This document shows, one piece after another, positions 1 through 13,100 of a stretch of DNA of 64,000 nucleotides. This DNA comes from Solanum dulcamara (lineage: Eukaryota > Streptophyta > Magnoliopsida > Solanales > Solanaceae), in the NCBI RefSeq assembly GCF_947179165.1, contig NC_077238.1, positions 560,501 through 624,500 of the forward strand, in the 5' to 3' direction. The position numbers and the translations under genes were made by a program. Each line of letters begins with the position of its first letter. Within the stretch, counting starts at the first letter, position 1. A model generated the notes under the pieces. That model saw only the letters and a list, made by a program, of their open reading frames with translations. It had not been told where the DNA came from and did not search any database.

Positions 1-1216
1 ATTCTATGACCACATCTTCAAAAATTAATTATTTGTACTTATTTGGTGACGCATATATATGATCTAGGTTAAATTAAATTGTACGTTCATGATCAGTTCA
101 TGTAATCTGCTTCTATTTGCTAAGTAAGTTATTAAATTTGAATAAATCTGCATATGATTTTGAAGTTAAAATTATAATCCTACTGCCCCTAATTGGAGAC
201 AAGGATGGCCCTACAAATGGCACCAATAACCCAAACTTGTCTAATAAAGTGGCATGGCAATATTTTCAGCCCGACAGGGGACACCCTTCCGCAGCAATTG
301 TTAGTCAGCCTCCTTCATAATTATGTTGCACTAATGACTAATGATGATCAAGACAAATAGTAATAATAACAGGTCGAACAATAATTAACCATGTTGATAT
401 ATGTGGTGGCAAAGTTGCTGTAGCTTTATACATGGTACTGAATATGTTTAACTAAATTTGGTGTACCACACAGATTGATTATCGAATGTACAACTAGAAA
501 ATGCTAAGGATTTGACTTGGATCAATATATATAATTAAGAGCCTAATGATGGTTTTAGATTTTGTTGTTTTCTCATATTTATATGCATGTACGTCTTAGA
601 TTATTTTGCATGTATTATGTTTTCTTCCGTCAATTAACTTTTCTTAAACGCATACAGAAAATCGTAAACAAATCCATTGGTATTTAATTTGTTTGTGAAT
701 TGGAAAAGTCATATAGAGTATAAACAAATTGTCAGTACATGCAATTTTTTTGGGTTATCAAAGAGCCAACTTTCGCATTATGCGTAATGTAACATTGTTG
801 TTTGCCTGGATACTTTTTAGTTATTATATCGAAATATTATTATAGAAAATATATAATATAACATAATATGAATTTTGTTATAAAAAAAATATAATTGTTA
901 TAGTGAAATATTATAGAAGATAATCATTATAGAGATAATACAAACCGTCCATACTGATTTAGTCTTTATGTGTTATATACAGTTGCAATTTGCAAATATA
1001 ATGGAGCCAACTGCCAAGTTTAGGAAGGTTTTTGTGGCCCAAGTTGGGCCCAAAGTTCCTCAACTTGGGCCAAGCCCAGACGCACATGTGATGAACTTGG
1101 TGAAAATCTCATTTTTATGGTGACGAAAAATGAACAGAAAGTAATAAGATATTCTAGTATGAAAAGCTTTTATACTCCTCGAATAATCAATAAGTACGAG
1201 AGGATTTTGGTTTTGT
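1..1216. other. Intergenic, no supported gene
   Basis: AT-rich spacer. An open frame ending near position 320 (+) encodes about 40 residues rich in N, P and S. It could be the last exon of a gene lying off the left edge, but there is no recognisable domain and no start codon. Nothing else is recognisable. Confidence 0.5.
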
Positions 1217-2152
1217 GAAAAGGCTCAAATATGTTATCGAACTTTGAGAAAAGACTCATTTATGTCATTCGTTAAAAGTTTGGTTCATCTATGTCATTGC
1301 CGTTTGAGAAAAGACTCATCTATGTCATTATTTTTTAACTCCGATTTTGCAAAACCACCCAAACAACTTTTAACACTTTTTTATTGGAATTTTGAATCAA
1401 ATGTACTCTTTTTGCTTATCCTTCTTCAAAACACCAAGAACACATGAAGAACACCAAAAACTCCAAATTTTCAACTTTTTCAATTTTTCACGAAATCACC
1501 TCAAATTTTAATAGTAGCATTCCTCCGAGCTAGATATCAAAACTCAATATCTTTTGAGCTCGAATTCAACTTAACCCGACAAGACATTTAAAATTTCTTC
1601 AAAGTTTCAAAACTTTAACCCTTTTTAATGGTGGAATTTTCACCACAAATCCAAATTACTTGAAATTTTAAACATAGACTCAAATAACACTATGTTAAAG
1701 TTTAGTATGCCTATGTTTAAATTTTCAAGTGATTTGGAATTGTGGAAAAATTCTATCATAAAAGGAGGTTAAAGTTTTGAAACTTTGAAGAAATTTTAAA
1801 TGCGTCTTGTTGGGTTACGTTGAATTCAAACTTAAAAGATATCGAGTTTTGATATCTAGTTCAGAGGAATGCTATTATTAAAATTTGAGGTGATTTCGTG
1901 AAAAATTGAAAAAGTTGGAAATTTGGAGTTTTTGGTGTTTTGAAGAAGGAGAAGCAAAAATAGTACATTTGATTCAAAACTCCAATAGAAAAGTGTTAAA
2001 AGTTGTTTGTGTGGTTTTGTAAAATCGGAATTAAAAAATAATGGCATAGATGAGCCTTTTCTCAAAAAGCAATGGCATAGATGAGCCAAACTTTTAACGG
2101 ATGACATAAATAAGTCTTTTTGCAAAGTTCAATGACATATTTGAGCCTTTTC
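1217..2152. mobile_element. Long foldback (inverted repeat) element
   Basis: The left arm (1217-1677) and right arm (1711-2152) are inverted copies of each other around a loop of about 33 bp (1678-1710). The outermost 17 bases, GAAAAGGCTCAAATATG, are matched perfectly by their complement at the right end. Both arms encode the same chance peptide on opposite strands, which is how the symmetry first shows. The arms differ by small indels, so the element is not very young. No transposase is present, so it is a non-autonomous foldback or long-TIR MITE. I could not find a convincing target-site duplication. Confidence 0.8.
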
Positions 2153-2219
2153 CTTTGTTTTATTTACTACTTCCCTATCTCCTTTTTATGTGGCACATTT
2201 TATTTTTAATAGGATGATT

Positions 2220-2490
2220 TATTTCAATAACATATTCAGTGGAATTCCACGAAGTGGAGTCTGGAGAAGGTAGAGTGTACGCAGAGCTTACCACTACTTC
2301 GTAAAGGTAGAGAGACTTTTTTCGAAAGACTCTCGACTCAAGTTTATCAAACTCAAGTAAGAGAAGAAGAAAACAATAGAGAAACCATATCGGCTAAAAA
2401 GAAAAGTAATGTAAAGTCTGCAAGAAAAAATAATCCAATAGCAAAATAATGTGATAATCGAAAAACAATAACAATACAACTATAGTAGTA
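2220..2490 (-). mobile_element. SINE, Solanaceae type, reverse orientation
   Basis: On the minus strand this reads as the familiar Solanaceae SINE body: a segment ending in a gggtct-like box, then agagagtctttcgaa-like sequence, then the gtacgcagagcttacc-like block and a tggagtctgg-like block near 2245-2290. The same body recurs, diverged, at 62660-62880 and 55205-55380. A further scrap resembling the tail lies near 2886-2917. Assignment is from remembered consensus patterns only. Confidence 0.6.
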
Positions 2491-5400
2491 CGACTAGTCC
2501 TATTATATACCCTAAACCGTCACAAAACAATACAACTCTCTTCCCTTACTAGTATTTTACCCTAATACGCGATTTCACTCATTTCTATATATCTAAAATC
2601 ATGTCTTCGATAATATGAAGTTGTGCCATATCGATATGAACTAATTAACTACGTCAGAATCGTGATAATATAAACAAAGGAGTACATGAGCCAAACCATC
2701 AAAACCAATAGTCTGTCGTGTTTGTCTTATTTTTATAATATATGGTTACTTGCACCTTCTGTTAAATGCAATCATATTTAGTTTCCGATTTCTATAGTTA
2801 CTCATTTTTGTAGATACGTTAGACTTTGTTGCATAATTTTCTTGGTCTTTTAACTATAACAACAAATTTAGTGTAATTTCATAATTAAGTGGAATCTGTG
2901 GAGGGTGGAGTGTAAAATTGTTTTATTCAAATCACCTCAAGAAAACACATAAATTTGAACTTAAAGCACTTCCTTTCCTTTATGATTATAATATGATCAA
3001 CATTCTATCTTCCTTTTTGCTCTTTTTCCTTCTTTTCTCACTTTCCTCTTTCATATTCATCTTCTACACATGGTACTAGCAAAAAAAATCCATGTATTTT
3101 GAGACTGATTAATTAATTTCATGAGAGAGGGAAAGTTGGGAAAAGAAGGAATAGATCAAAAAGGAAAGAAAACGGTAGTGATAATTTTTCAATTATAGAC
3201 ATTAGAAAATGGCTATTTTTATAAATATTTCCCGAGAAAAAGTGAGCTGGGCTTTTCATTTTTGCTACAGGCCTCAACTAGCAAGCTGGATATAAATCTT
3301 GCTAAGGCCCAATCCATTTCCAATGGAAAGGCTAATAATCACTTTCTATGCCATGTTATAAATCTCATAGATGTATGCATATAATAATGTAGCAATTTAA
3401 TGGTAAAAACAAGTATCCTATTTTTCTAGTAAACTGACATTAATGCAAAGACATAATCTTTGACTCTGGGGTGCATTTTACATTTTCACAATTTTTGACA
3501 TGCATACCATCTCTAGAAATTCATGTACACTTGGCGAAATGTAAGATACATTGAAAGAAAAAGATCTACAGATATTGCCTGTTAGTTCATAGAGATGCAC
3601 CCGTTAGATCTCTAACGCATAAAAGTGAAGAATGCTTGTAATTTTATTTTTTATAAACTTACAAGCAAATTATGAAGAGTTAAAAAACCAATTGATCCAT
3701 GATTCAATACCATTTGAGTACCTAAAAGTGTGCATCATCTAGAAGGACTTGTACTGGTGGGGACGGGTAGGTCTAGTAGATGGTGAGTGAAAGAAAGAGC
3801 ATGAGAATGTGGGTGGTGGGCCAAGTCCAATGGGCCAAATAAGCCCACTTCTTTTGACTTGCACATTCAAGAGAGTGACTTCAAACCACTTCACTTGGAC
3901 CATACCTTTGTCACATTTTTTCCTTTATGTACTATACCCTCACTTGCATCTCATTGTCTTTCTTCATTATCTCTTCTTCATTTTGGATCCAAAAAAAAAA
4001 AGAAAGGATCTTCAAAGACATTACATATTGCAAAAATAGATATGTACAAGTAGCTAGCTAGGAAGTTTAGTTACTTTGTGACAAGATAGGAAAGAAAAAA
4101 AAAAGGACGGGTGGGGGGGGGGGGGGGTTGGGGGTGGGGGGGAGCTTTATCAAGAAAGATTTATTAATTTGGCATTTCATATATGGATGAGAATATTCTT
4201 GTTTAATTTGGTATGTACCTCTTTTATCACTTGCCAATTGATGTCTATTCTTACTTACTCCCATTTCAATTAATGTTAAGTGGTAAATTATTATACGTCG
4301 CTAGTTAAGGTCAAGTTTAGGGGTTGGTTCGTGAATATTGAGAACTTTTCAAGTTTTGATCAGCATCACTTGGTAAACCTAATAAAAATGCTAACTAAGC
4401 TTTATTTACATGTTAAAATTTCATGATAGTCTAGACATTTTTTTGAATATTATTGTAGTAGTAGTAGTAATATTACTACAATTATATATGATTCTTGATG
4501 GTTCTAACAAACCAATATCCCCCTTTAGGTAGAAGAACCTTATATTTTTCTTTTTTGACTTGTAGTTCAATTAGAAGTTTGGTGATTGGGTGCTTATAGA
4601 AGGGGTGGTCCTCTTATGGTCAAATCATTGTCCAAAACAAACTTTATTTTAATTGGGACTTTGAGAAGAGTTGCCTATATAGTGGTGAGTGAAATTGAAT
4701 TCAAGAAAAGATTGTCACCTTTTTTTTTTTGAATGAATGAACATGATAATGTTACTCAATCATGTAGGCACAAAAGTTGATTGATCTTTTAGGTACATGA
4801 GTGTGACATATGCTAGTTTTCCCACCCAAAAAAACAAAACAAAAAAAAAGAATAACTTTCTTTCAATAGTTTGTTAATATGCAAGTGATTTATTTGTAAA
4901 GAAACTTGCATAATATTGATTTTTATTACAATTTTCACCAAATTTGATGCTTGAATTGTATAATTATATACCCTGTCTCCTTTCACATGTCAAGTCATTC
5001 TTTACTCTTCTTAAGAGACAAACAGATAGTTGTAACATTAACCAAATTCTATCAAACAATAATGTACCATAGTATAATGTATATACTATTACAATGCAAT
5101 GATGGTTATTATGTGTTCTGGTGTATGGATTTGTAATGGGGTAAACTTATATTATGATTTCGAAACTATTTGTCACAAGATGTTTTTCACTAAGTTATGT
5201 GACTCACTCTATTTATCGAACATATTCCTGAGTATTACGTGTAATCAATTTAATAGGATCCAGTTCATGTTCATTTACCACGTCTAAATTTTCTGTCTAG
5301 TCAACACACATACATATATATTAAAGAACTTTTTTTTTGTACTCAAGCATTGAATGTGCAACATATGCTTTTGGGGCATAATATTGATGTCTAAAATTAT

Positions 5401-6920
5401 GTCAATCTTATGAGAAAACAACATAAACCGAGAATATTGGAATATTATATCAAGAAACTGTTCATACACAGTTGCATTTTAGGCAAGTTATGCTCTTATT
5501 TGAATATAATTCTAAAGATATAGGAATATATATGGACAAGATTATTGATGTTAGCTCTTTATCTTCAAGAAAATATTGGGCTTAAATTGAAATCTCTTTT
5601 TTAAATGTGGGTCAAAACCAAATTCCAAAATCTGTCTTAGTTGAAATACTGTATATAAGATATTATTGGACCTAAGAAAGGTCACGGACACAGACCAAGA
5701 TTCACCAAAACTATAGCACGTGAAATATTATAATTAATCCCAAAAGTATATAAACAAGAAATTAATTAAAATACACCTTTCAATTCTAGATTTTGACTAA
5801 ATGCTTGAATATTATTGGCTATTGTTTTTTCTAAATAAAGGCTTGATTAAATTAAATTAAAGAGGTTCAACACACAATGGGATTAATAGTTTTTGCGGAA
5901 ATGAGAATAAGAAAGTTAATTAAGGAGGGTAAATATGAATAAGTTACATTTTATGAAGGTGAAGAAATTAAATTAATTAATACTTGAGAATCTGTTTTTA
6001 GCATCAGTATGGATACAGATTCTAATTAGTTAATAAGTAGTAACATGTAATTACTTAGGGCGGAATGATTTTCAAAATCTATCCATCCTTGATCAAAAAT
6101 TTTAAATTTAAGCTAAAAAATTTGTTAAAAGCATTATCTTCCAAAATTAAGTTATGTACTATACAAATATAAATTTAATTGTCTCTAAATATAAATATTC
6201 GATATCGAACAAATATTGAAAGAAGAAAAAGCAGTATAACATGTTCATGAATCATGAACAAGAACCAATGTCATTTTCATCTTATACTTTAACCAATAAA
6301 AAATTGCAGCTTGAACCTGCTTCTTTTTTCACTTTGGCAACATTTTTTAATCTTTAAACATAGCAAACTTTTGACAAAAATAAACGAATAAAATGTAATA
6401 ATTATGTTCTGACGGAAAGTTTGAAATTCATTTGGCCATGGTATAAGGTTCGATTTTCTACTTTTTACTAGGAGTTAATTTAAATTAAAATTCGCTTATA
6501 CAACAACAACAAAAAAATTGAAAAAAGAAAACAAAATAGTGAGTAGAAAAGTTGTCCACGTCCTTACACAAACCAGGCCCATCAATAGCCACGTTACTAT
6601 GTTACATGCAAACTTTCTAGCTGCTCGGAATAAGTATGATTTATTTATTTTTAATCAAATATGTGATGTTCGAGCTCTAATTATAAAAATAAAATTTTGT
6701 AGAATAAATTTAATATAATATGTGAAAATTTTAATTAATCAAGACTTCAATACAGATTTTATATGCTCAATGAAAATAAAAAGGCGCAAAAAAAAACTTG
6801 AGCTTTTTCCTTAACTCCTTTCTTTATCAATATCTAATCTCAAAAAATTCAACTGGTCCCAAAAAAAAAACTATTTTTTTCCTCTTAAAATAAGTTGCCA
6901 AGATTCAAGTCACTCACCTC
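2491..6920. other. Intergenic, upstream of the auxin carrier
   Basis: About 4.4 kb of AT-rich DNA with many small chance ORFs and no coding pattern that I recognise. It contains the G tract at 4113-4142. The right part probably holds the distal promoter of the PIN gene. Confidence 0.5.
4108..4142 (+). repeat. Long G tract, quadruplex-capable
   Basis: A run of 15 G, then TT, five G, T, seven G, preceded by a short GGG. This has four or more G blocks with one- or two-base loops, which fits the pattern of an intramolecular G-quadruplex on the plus strand. It stands out sharply in AT-rich surroundings. Confidence 0.85.
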
Positions 6921-6925
6921 ACTTC

Positions 6926-6938
6926 CCTATATATAAAT
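6926..6938 (+). promoter_or_regulatory. TATA box of the PIN gene
   Basis: CTATATATAAAT lies about 225 bp before the start codon at 7156 and is followed by a CT-rich leader (6960-7155) typical of plant 5' UTRs. Transcription would start near 6960-6970. Confidence 0.6.
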
Positions 6939-7155
6939 CTTCCACATTTTATACCTTCATACAATTTCACTCCTTTTTCTTCTTTCCTCTTTCTCCAAAC
7001 AAAAAGAAAAAAAAAACACACTTTAATTTCTCATCAGTCCTTTTTAATCTCTCTGATATATCAGAGATTCGTCAGAATTAACTGCAATACACACTGCAGT
7101 AGTTAAATAACGGTTTTTTTCCCCATTTAGCCATTTTTTCTCAAGTTTTGCAAAA

Positions 7156-10100
7156 ATGATCACTTGGCACGATCTGTATGTTGTGTTAACAGCAGTTGTT
7201 CCTCTTTACGTTGCTATGATTTTAGCTTATGGCTCTGTTCGTTGGTGGAAAATCTTTTCCCCTGATCAATGTTCTGGGATTAACAGATTTGTGGCTATTT
7301 TTGCAGTTCCTTTGTTGTCTTTTCACTTCATAGCCATGAACAATCCATATGAAATGAATTTCCGTTTCATCGCAGCTGATTCGTTGCAGAAAGTAATTAT
7401 GTTGGTGGTTCTTTCACTATGGGCTAATTTAACTAAAAATGGTAGCCTTGAATGGAGTATTACAATTTTTTCACTTTCAACACTACCCAATACATTGGTT
7501 ATGGGTATTCCTTTGTTAATTGCTATGTACGGTGAGTACTCTGGCAGTCTCATGGTACAAGTAGTCGTCTTGCAATGTATAATTTGGTACACCCTTTTGC
7601 TTTTCTTGTTCGAGTATCGCGGGGCGAAAATGCTTATAATGGAACAATTCCCAGAAACGGCTGCTTCTATTGTTTCGTTTAAAGTGGAATCTGATGTTGT
7701 TTCTCTTGATGGACATGATTTTCTTGAAACTGATGCTGAAATTGGCCAAGATGGTAAACTTCATGTTACTGTAAGGAAATCAAATGCGTCTCGGAGGTCG
7801 TTTGCTATGGACCATCGACCATCGAATCTCACCGGAGCTGAGATTTACAGTCTCAGTTCGTCGAGGAATCCGACTCCGAGAGGATCTAATTTTAACCACA
7901 ATGATTTTTACTCTATGATGGGTTTTCCGGGAGGAAGATTATCTAATTTCGGTCCTGCAGATATGTACTCTGTACAATCATCTCGGGGTCCGACTCCGAG
8001 ACCATCTAATTTCGAAGAAAACTGTGCTCCGGGAGGTCTAGTTCAGAGCTCCCCGAGGTTTGGGTATTTCGCGACGCAACAGCCAGCGCCGGGATCTTAT
8101 CCTGCCCCGAACCCCGAAATTACTTCTACAGTGCCTAAAAATACAAAACCTCAGCAACCAAATGTACAAGCACAGAAGCAGGAAGTACAACAACAGCAGC
8201 AGCAGCAGCAGCCGCCAAATGCTAAAGGCAATAATCATGATGCTAAGGAACTTCACATGTTTGTATGGAGCTCAAGTAATTCTCCGGTGTCGGAAACCGG
8301 CGGCCTCCATGTGTTCGGCGGCAATGATTTCAGTGCTAACGAACAATCGGGTCGATCCGATGGAGCTAAAGAAATTCGTATGTTGGTTTCTGATCATCCT
8401 CAAAATGGAGATACTAAAGGTACAATTTTTCTATACTGTTTACTAATTAACCCATCCATTGAAATTAAAATATTTAGAAGATAGAATATAAATTATTATT
8501 TTAAGTGACTCCGGATGCCTAAATATTATTTTAATATGCTTTGATAATTTTATATTTGAAGCCATTTCTCAAACAGGGGAATTTGGTGGGGAGGATTTCA
8601 CCTTTGGAGGTGCGAATGGTGGTGGAAAAGATGGAGACGAAGAAAAAGGCGAAAAAGAGGGTCCTGCTGGACTGACTAAATTGGGGTCTAGCTTCACATC
8701 GGAGCTACACCCCAAACCTACTGAAGGACAAGATGCTGGTATTGGTAAACAGATGCCTCCGGCGAGTGTTATGACCCGTTTGATCTTAATCATGGTTTGG
8801 CGTAAGCTTATACGTAATCCAAACACCTATTCGAGCCTCATTGGTCTGATTTGGTCTCTAATCTCGTTTAGGTAAGCTAATTATGGATTAAAAAATTAAT
8901 TGCTTTCTTAACATTTTCAGTTGATTAGTGGAAAAAAGTTTAAAATTTGTCCATTAATTAATTAGGTTGTTTTATTTTTGTAGGTGGCATGTGCATATGC
9001 CCAAAATTATAGAGAAGTCAATCTCCATTCTCTCTGACGCTGGCCTTGGAATGGCTATGTTTAGCTTGGGTAAGTTCATATATATTAATTGAATTTTTAA
9101 ATATAAGTAGTGTCCGATCAAAATTATTATAGTTTGCTGAACTCGTAAATAGAACTATAGTTACGTTGTATGAATTCTTGACGCTAGCATTATCAAACAT
9201 TTAAAGCATTTATATTTTTCAACTATATGTTGTACCCTGCTTTCTCTATCATATGCTAACTAGTTCTAGTACGTTAAGTTTTACAATTTTGACCATCCAA
9301 AGGTAGTATTAATAGGGTAGTTATATTATCAAAATCATAGTCTTCGTGGGGTCAAGAAGAAAATGTCCTTACTTGACTTAAATCATTGGTTTGGTTACTA
9401 GTAGTTGAAATTTGATGTGAGAAGTTTCAATAGATATCTAAATTTAGAGACGGATCTAGAATCTTGATGATCAGTTTGTGGACTCAAATAACACACGACT
9501 TATACATTTGAAAGTAACGAGTTCAATTAAACTCACGAAATCCGAATTTGTTATTGTTGTGTAGGTTTGTTTATGGCTCTTCAACCAAAGATCATTGCAT
9601 GTGGTAACACAGTGGCTACATTTGCAATGGCTGTGAGGTTTCTGACTGGCCCAGCAGTTATGGCTGCTGCTTCAATTGCCGTTGGCCTTCGTGGTACCCT
9701 TCTTCATGTAGCCATTGTACAGGTAAATTATCCATATACACATATATTGTTTTTGGTGGCCATGAAATGACAAATTTCTTATCTCTATTTAATGTTGCAT
9801 TAAAATTGCTGGTTCAAAAATAGTTCAATATTAATAATAATAAAAAATCGTATATTCTTTTATATCTTGATATATTGACTTTTTAAGAATATATTATTGT
9901 AATTTTCCATTTTAGGCTGCATTGCCACAAGGGATTGTCCCATTTGTGTTTGCTAAGGAGTACAACGTTCATCCAGCCATTCTTAGCACTGCGTAAGTAA
10001 AATTTCACAACTTATTATATCCGATTAAATTACACTACAACTTATATAATTTAAATCTTTTTTAAAAGATCGTTACTCATGCGATAATTTGGTCCATTTT

Positions 10101-10181
10101 TTTCTACATTCCAGGGTTATTTTCGGGATGTTGATAGCGCTGCCAATCACATTAGTGTACTACATCATCCTTGGATTATAA
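7156..10181 (+). CDS. PIN-family auxin efflux carrier, PIN3/4/7 clade
   Basis: Plasma-membrane carrier that exports auxin (IAA) from cells. I read six exons: 7156-8419, 8562-8871, 8984-9069, 9565-9722, 9916-9992 and 10115-10181. All introns are GT-AG, and the protein is 653 aa, normal for a long PIN. The first 160 residues form five membrane helices with conserved PIN sequence, including the NPNTL-like segment [11 protein letters not shown]. Residues about 165-505 are the hydrophilic loop, with TPRGSN (240-245) and TPRPSN (280-285) kinase sites. The C-terminal helices include [15 protein letters not shown]. The N-terminal MITWHDLY and the loop match Arabidopsis PIN3/4/7 better than PIN1. Oddities: an 8-residue polyQ run (345-352) and a degenerate first phosphosite (DHRPSN, 219-224). 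The exon 2 acceptor could also be at 8577, five codons shorter. I take it to be PIN4 from the neighbouring NLR and NIP genes; PIN3 is the alternative. Confidence 0.95.
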
Positions 10182-13100
10182 GAATATATATCAAGTGAAG
10201 AGAAAGGAAAAGATATGGGAAGCAATGGCTTAATTCATGGGGATGAGAATTAATTAAAATTACCCATGAAAATTCCCAGATATTTGGAGCATAGGACAAG
10301 AAATTTGACTCAAAATTAGTTTTTGAGTCCTCCATTTGAAGAACACACATTCAAAATGTTGCAAATTTAGAAAAAGAGGAGACAAGATGGAGCAAAACAC
10401 GGAAGCAAAAGGGATGATTATAATTTATAGTCTATTTTCTTCCCCATAATCATTACGCGTGTGAAGTATCAATTTGAAGAAAAAATAAATACAAAATTGT
10501 CAATTAGTAGAAATTCAAATTGATTTTGACTTTTGAATGTTAGATTGTAGTTCTACTTTTTAGTTCAACTTTTTTTTTTTGGGTTAAATTAACCACTCCT
10601 GTCGTGTGTATTTATTTACTCAGGTTATTATTGTAATAGTTTGGTTTGCTAGTTGTTTACTTCTATTGTAATTACTTATGGTACAAAAGATTTCATGTCG
10701 GTACGAATTCGAGTCGTGAAATCTATTTACAATGTTAAAATAGATTGTCGATATCATCCTTTTGGGTTGTGGCATTTCTTCGAATTATGTATGAACGCGT
10801 GTGCATTATTTGTCGTCGTTTTATGTCCAAAAAAAAATTAATTTCATGTCTTCTTCACATTGTAATGTGAAAATGATGTGTTCATAAAAAAGCCAGACAT
10901 TTCACATTCGAAGTTGGATTTTTCACCTCAAAAGAAAAAAGCAGCAATATATGTCAAAAGAGTTATTTATAAAAAAAAAAAAAAAAAGGAAGAGGAAACA
11001 GTGGGTGGATCTTTGAAAGCAAAATTTATTTTATTTTTCTGCTAAGGCTACAATGGATCTTTGCATTTTGCAACTTTTTTTAATTTGGTAACAAAGCACT
11101 TTAGATGTGGGGGCTTTCATTGAGAGCAACATGAGATAACACTCATATACAAAAGAGAAAAAAGAAAGAGCAGAAAGCTGCACGAGTCAAAAGTGCTACT
11201 TACTTTTGGCTTTTGATCTCTATATTGTCGAGATAATGATTTTGAACACGAAAAGTTACGATAGGATGAATACGATTCCTGTATGTTTAATTAGAGATAG
11301 CGGTGAAAGTAGAAGTACATATACAGGCTCACTCGAATTGATCAGTTCTTAACATTTAAAATCATTGTTCTTCTAACATTCAAATAACATATAGTTGAAA
11401 TTTTAACTGATTCATACTGAAATCTCGAGTTTAAGTCCTTTGAAAATAAAATAAAAATAGTAGTAGAGAGTGTTTTCTTTTTTAGGACCTTTCGCATGCA
11501 ATAGAGATCCGGATCATAGAATATATATCAAACATCAAATGATAAATAAAAAGGAAAAAAAATGATAGATAATGAACAGGATGATGATACTGATGTGCCC
11601 ATAATCCTACCCTACTCCTAACCCAAGCATGGGTTGTAATACAATGAACATATCACCTCAAAAGCTGTCTTACTTTTTTCATTTTCATTATGTTGAAATG
11701 TTGAAAAAGTCATACTCAGCATATTCAACTAAAAATAGTTCATGAGCTCTAAGCTATGGTGTCTTTAATTATGTCATTAGCTAGGTGTAAACTAGCATGC
11801 TAATTACATTGTGACGCTCTAATATCTTTACAGAAAGTTGATAGAGAAAGAAATAAACAGAAAAATGCATAAACAAATTAAAGAAGGCTTGAGGCATAAT
11901 ATTGAATCATCCAACTTCATCATATCTTATAAATATTTGTATGTATTCGATATCTATACCACAACAAACTTATAAGATACCTTCCACTTGGTCATAACTA
12001 AACGATGAATATATACATCAACATCGGATACGAGTAAATTTTTTTAATCTCTAACACGAGACTATTAGTCCACCCCCTAACTCCTTCTCAATTTTTATTT
12101 TTTATTTTGAAAATCCGTAATTATTATTCTTTGGGTGTATATTGGATAATTTACTCTTATGCAGTAACTTGTATATCACATCAGAAATTTATGCCGCATG
12201 AGATAAGCCCGTTGCAATGAATTTGACTGAAAATACATTGACAGAAAAAATCAATTCTTGATTTTTGTTATGAAATACCATGTACTACACTACTTAGATT
12301 TATATAAATTCCAAGAAAGAAATGTCACGTAGCACAACATTCTTCTCAATCTAAAAGACGTTGATTTTACGCTGTCGTATTATAAGGGAGCACATGCACT
12401 ACTTTCTTTGCATTTTTTCCCCGCCCCCAAGAACTTCGATTTACTCCACAATTTATTCTTTTTTACCATGGAATACGGCGGTAAAAAAACTAAAAAGTGA
12501 GTGACGTGGCTTGAAAAAGATAGACAACGTGGGTTGTAGGGAGAGCGTAACAAAAACGTCTCTTTATCACACTCACGCAGTTGACTGGTTCGGTTTCCTA
12601 TACCTCACAAAACTTTTAGGATGAAATCCTTTGGTTCTTAATTAAATTCTCTTATATTTGGCATACCGTTTTTATATATCATTTTTTTTTTGAGATGATG
12701 ATATCGTGAAATGTTTATTAGCATGTACGAGCACACGTTTGACTTCGATTAATGCAAATTTATGATGATAGACGTTACAAAAAAAATAATGATTTTGAAC
12801 GTTATTATATATAAACTTGAAATAATATATCATTACTAATTATTTAAAAACCTACTCTTCCTATCTGAATTTATTTATATTATTCTTTTGTTAGTTTTTT
12901 AATATTCTTTAAGAGGTCCTGTTTTTTTTTCTTTCTCTAGACTCAAATTCAAAACTCACAATCTTAGAGTAGGATATTTGAGCAACCCCTTTTGTCCAAG
13001 GGTAAATTTGAATAAGAATGATCTAAATTCTGTTTAAAATACATTTTAAAAAGTATACTCACATTAATATTACCTTTTTTTTAAATGACTTCTTACTTTG

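Noticed and set aside
117..320. Possible terminal exon of a gene to the left
   Set aside because: No domain, no ATG, and no convincing splice acceptor could be fixed; kept only as a remark.
8060..8446. Second open frame over PIN exon 1
   Set aside because: A shadow of the real frame; R/S-rich because of codon bias in the loop.
9458..9471. AGAATCTTGATGAT, identical to the first 14 bases of miR172
   Set aside because: It lies in PIN intron 3 in a common 'ggatctagaatcttgatg' repeat; the rest of the mature sequence does not match and I see no foldback partner.
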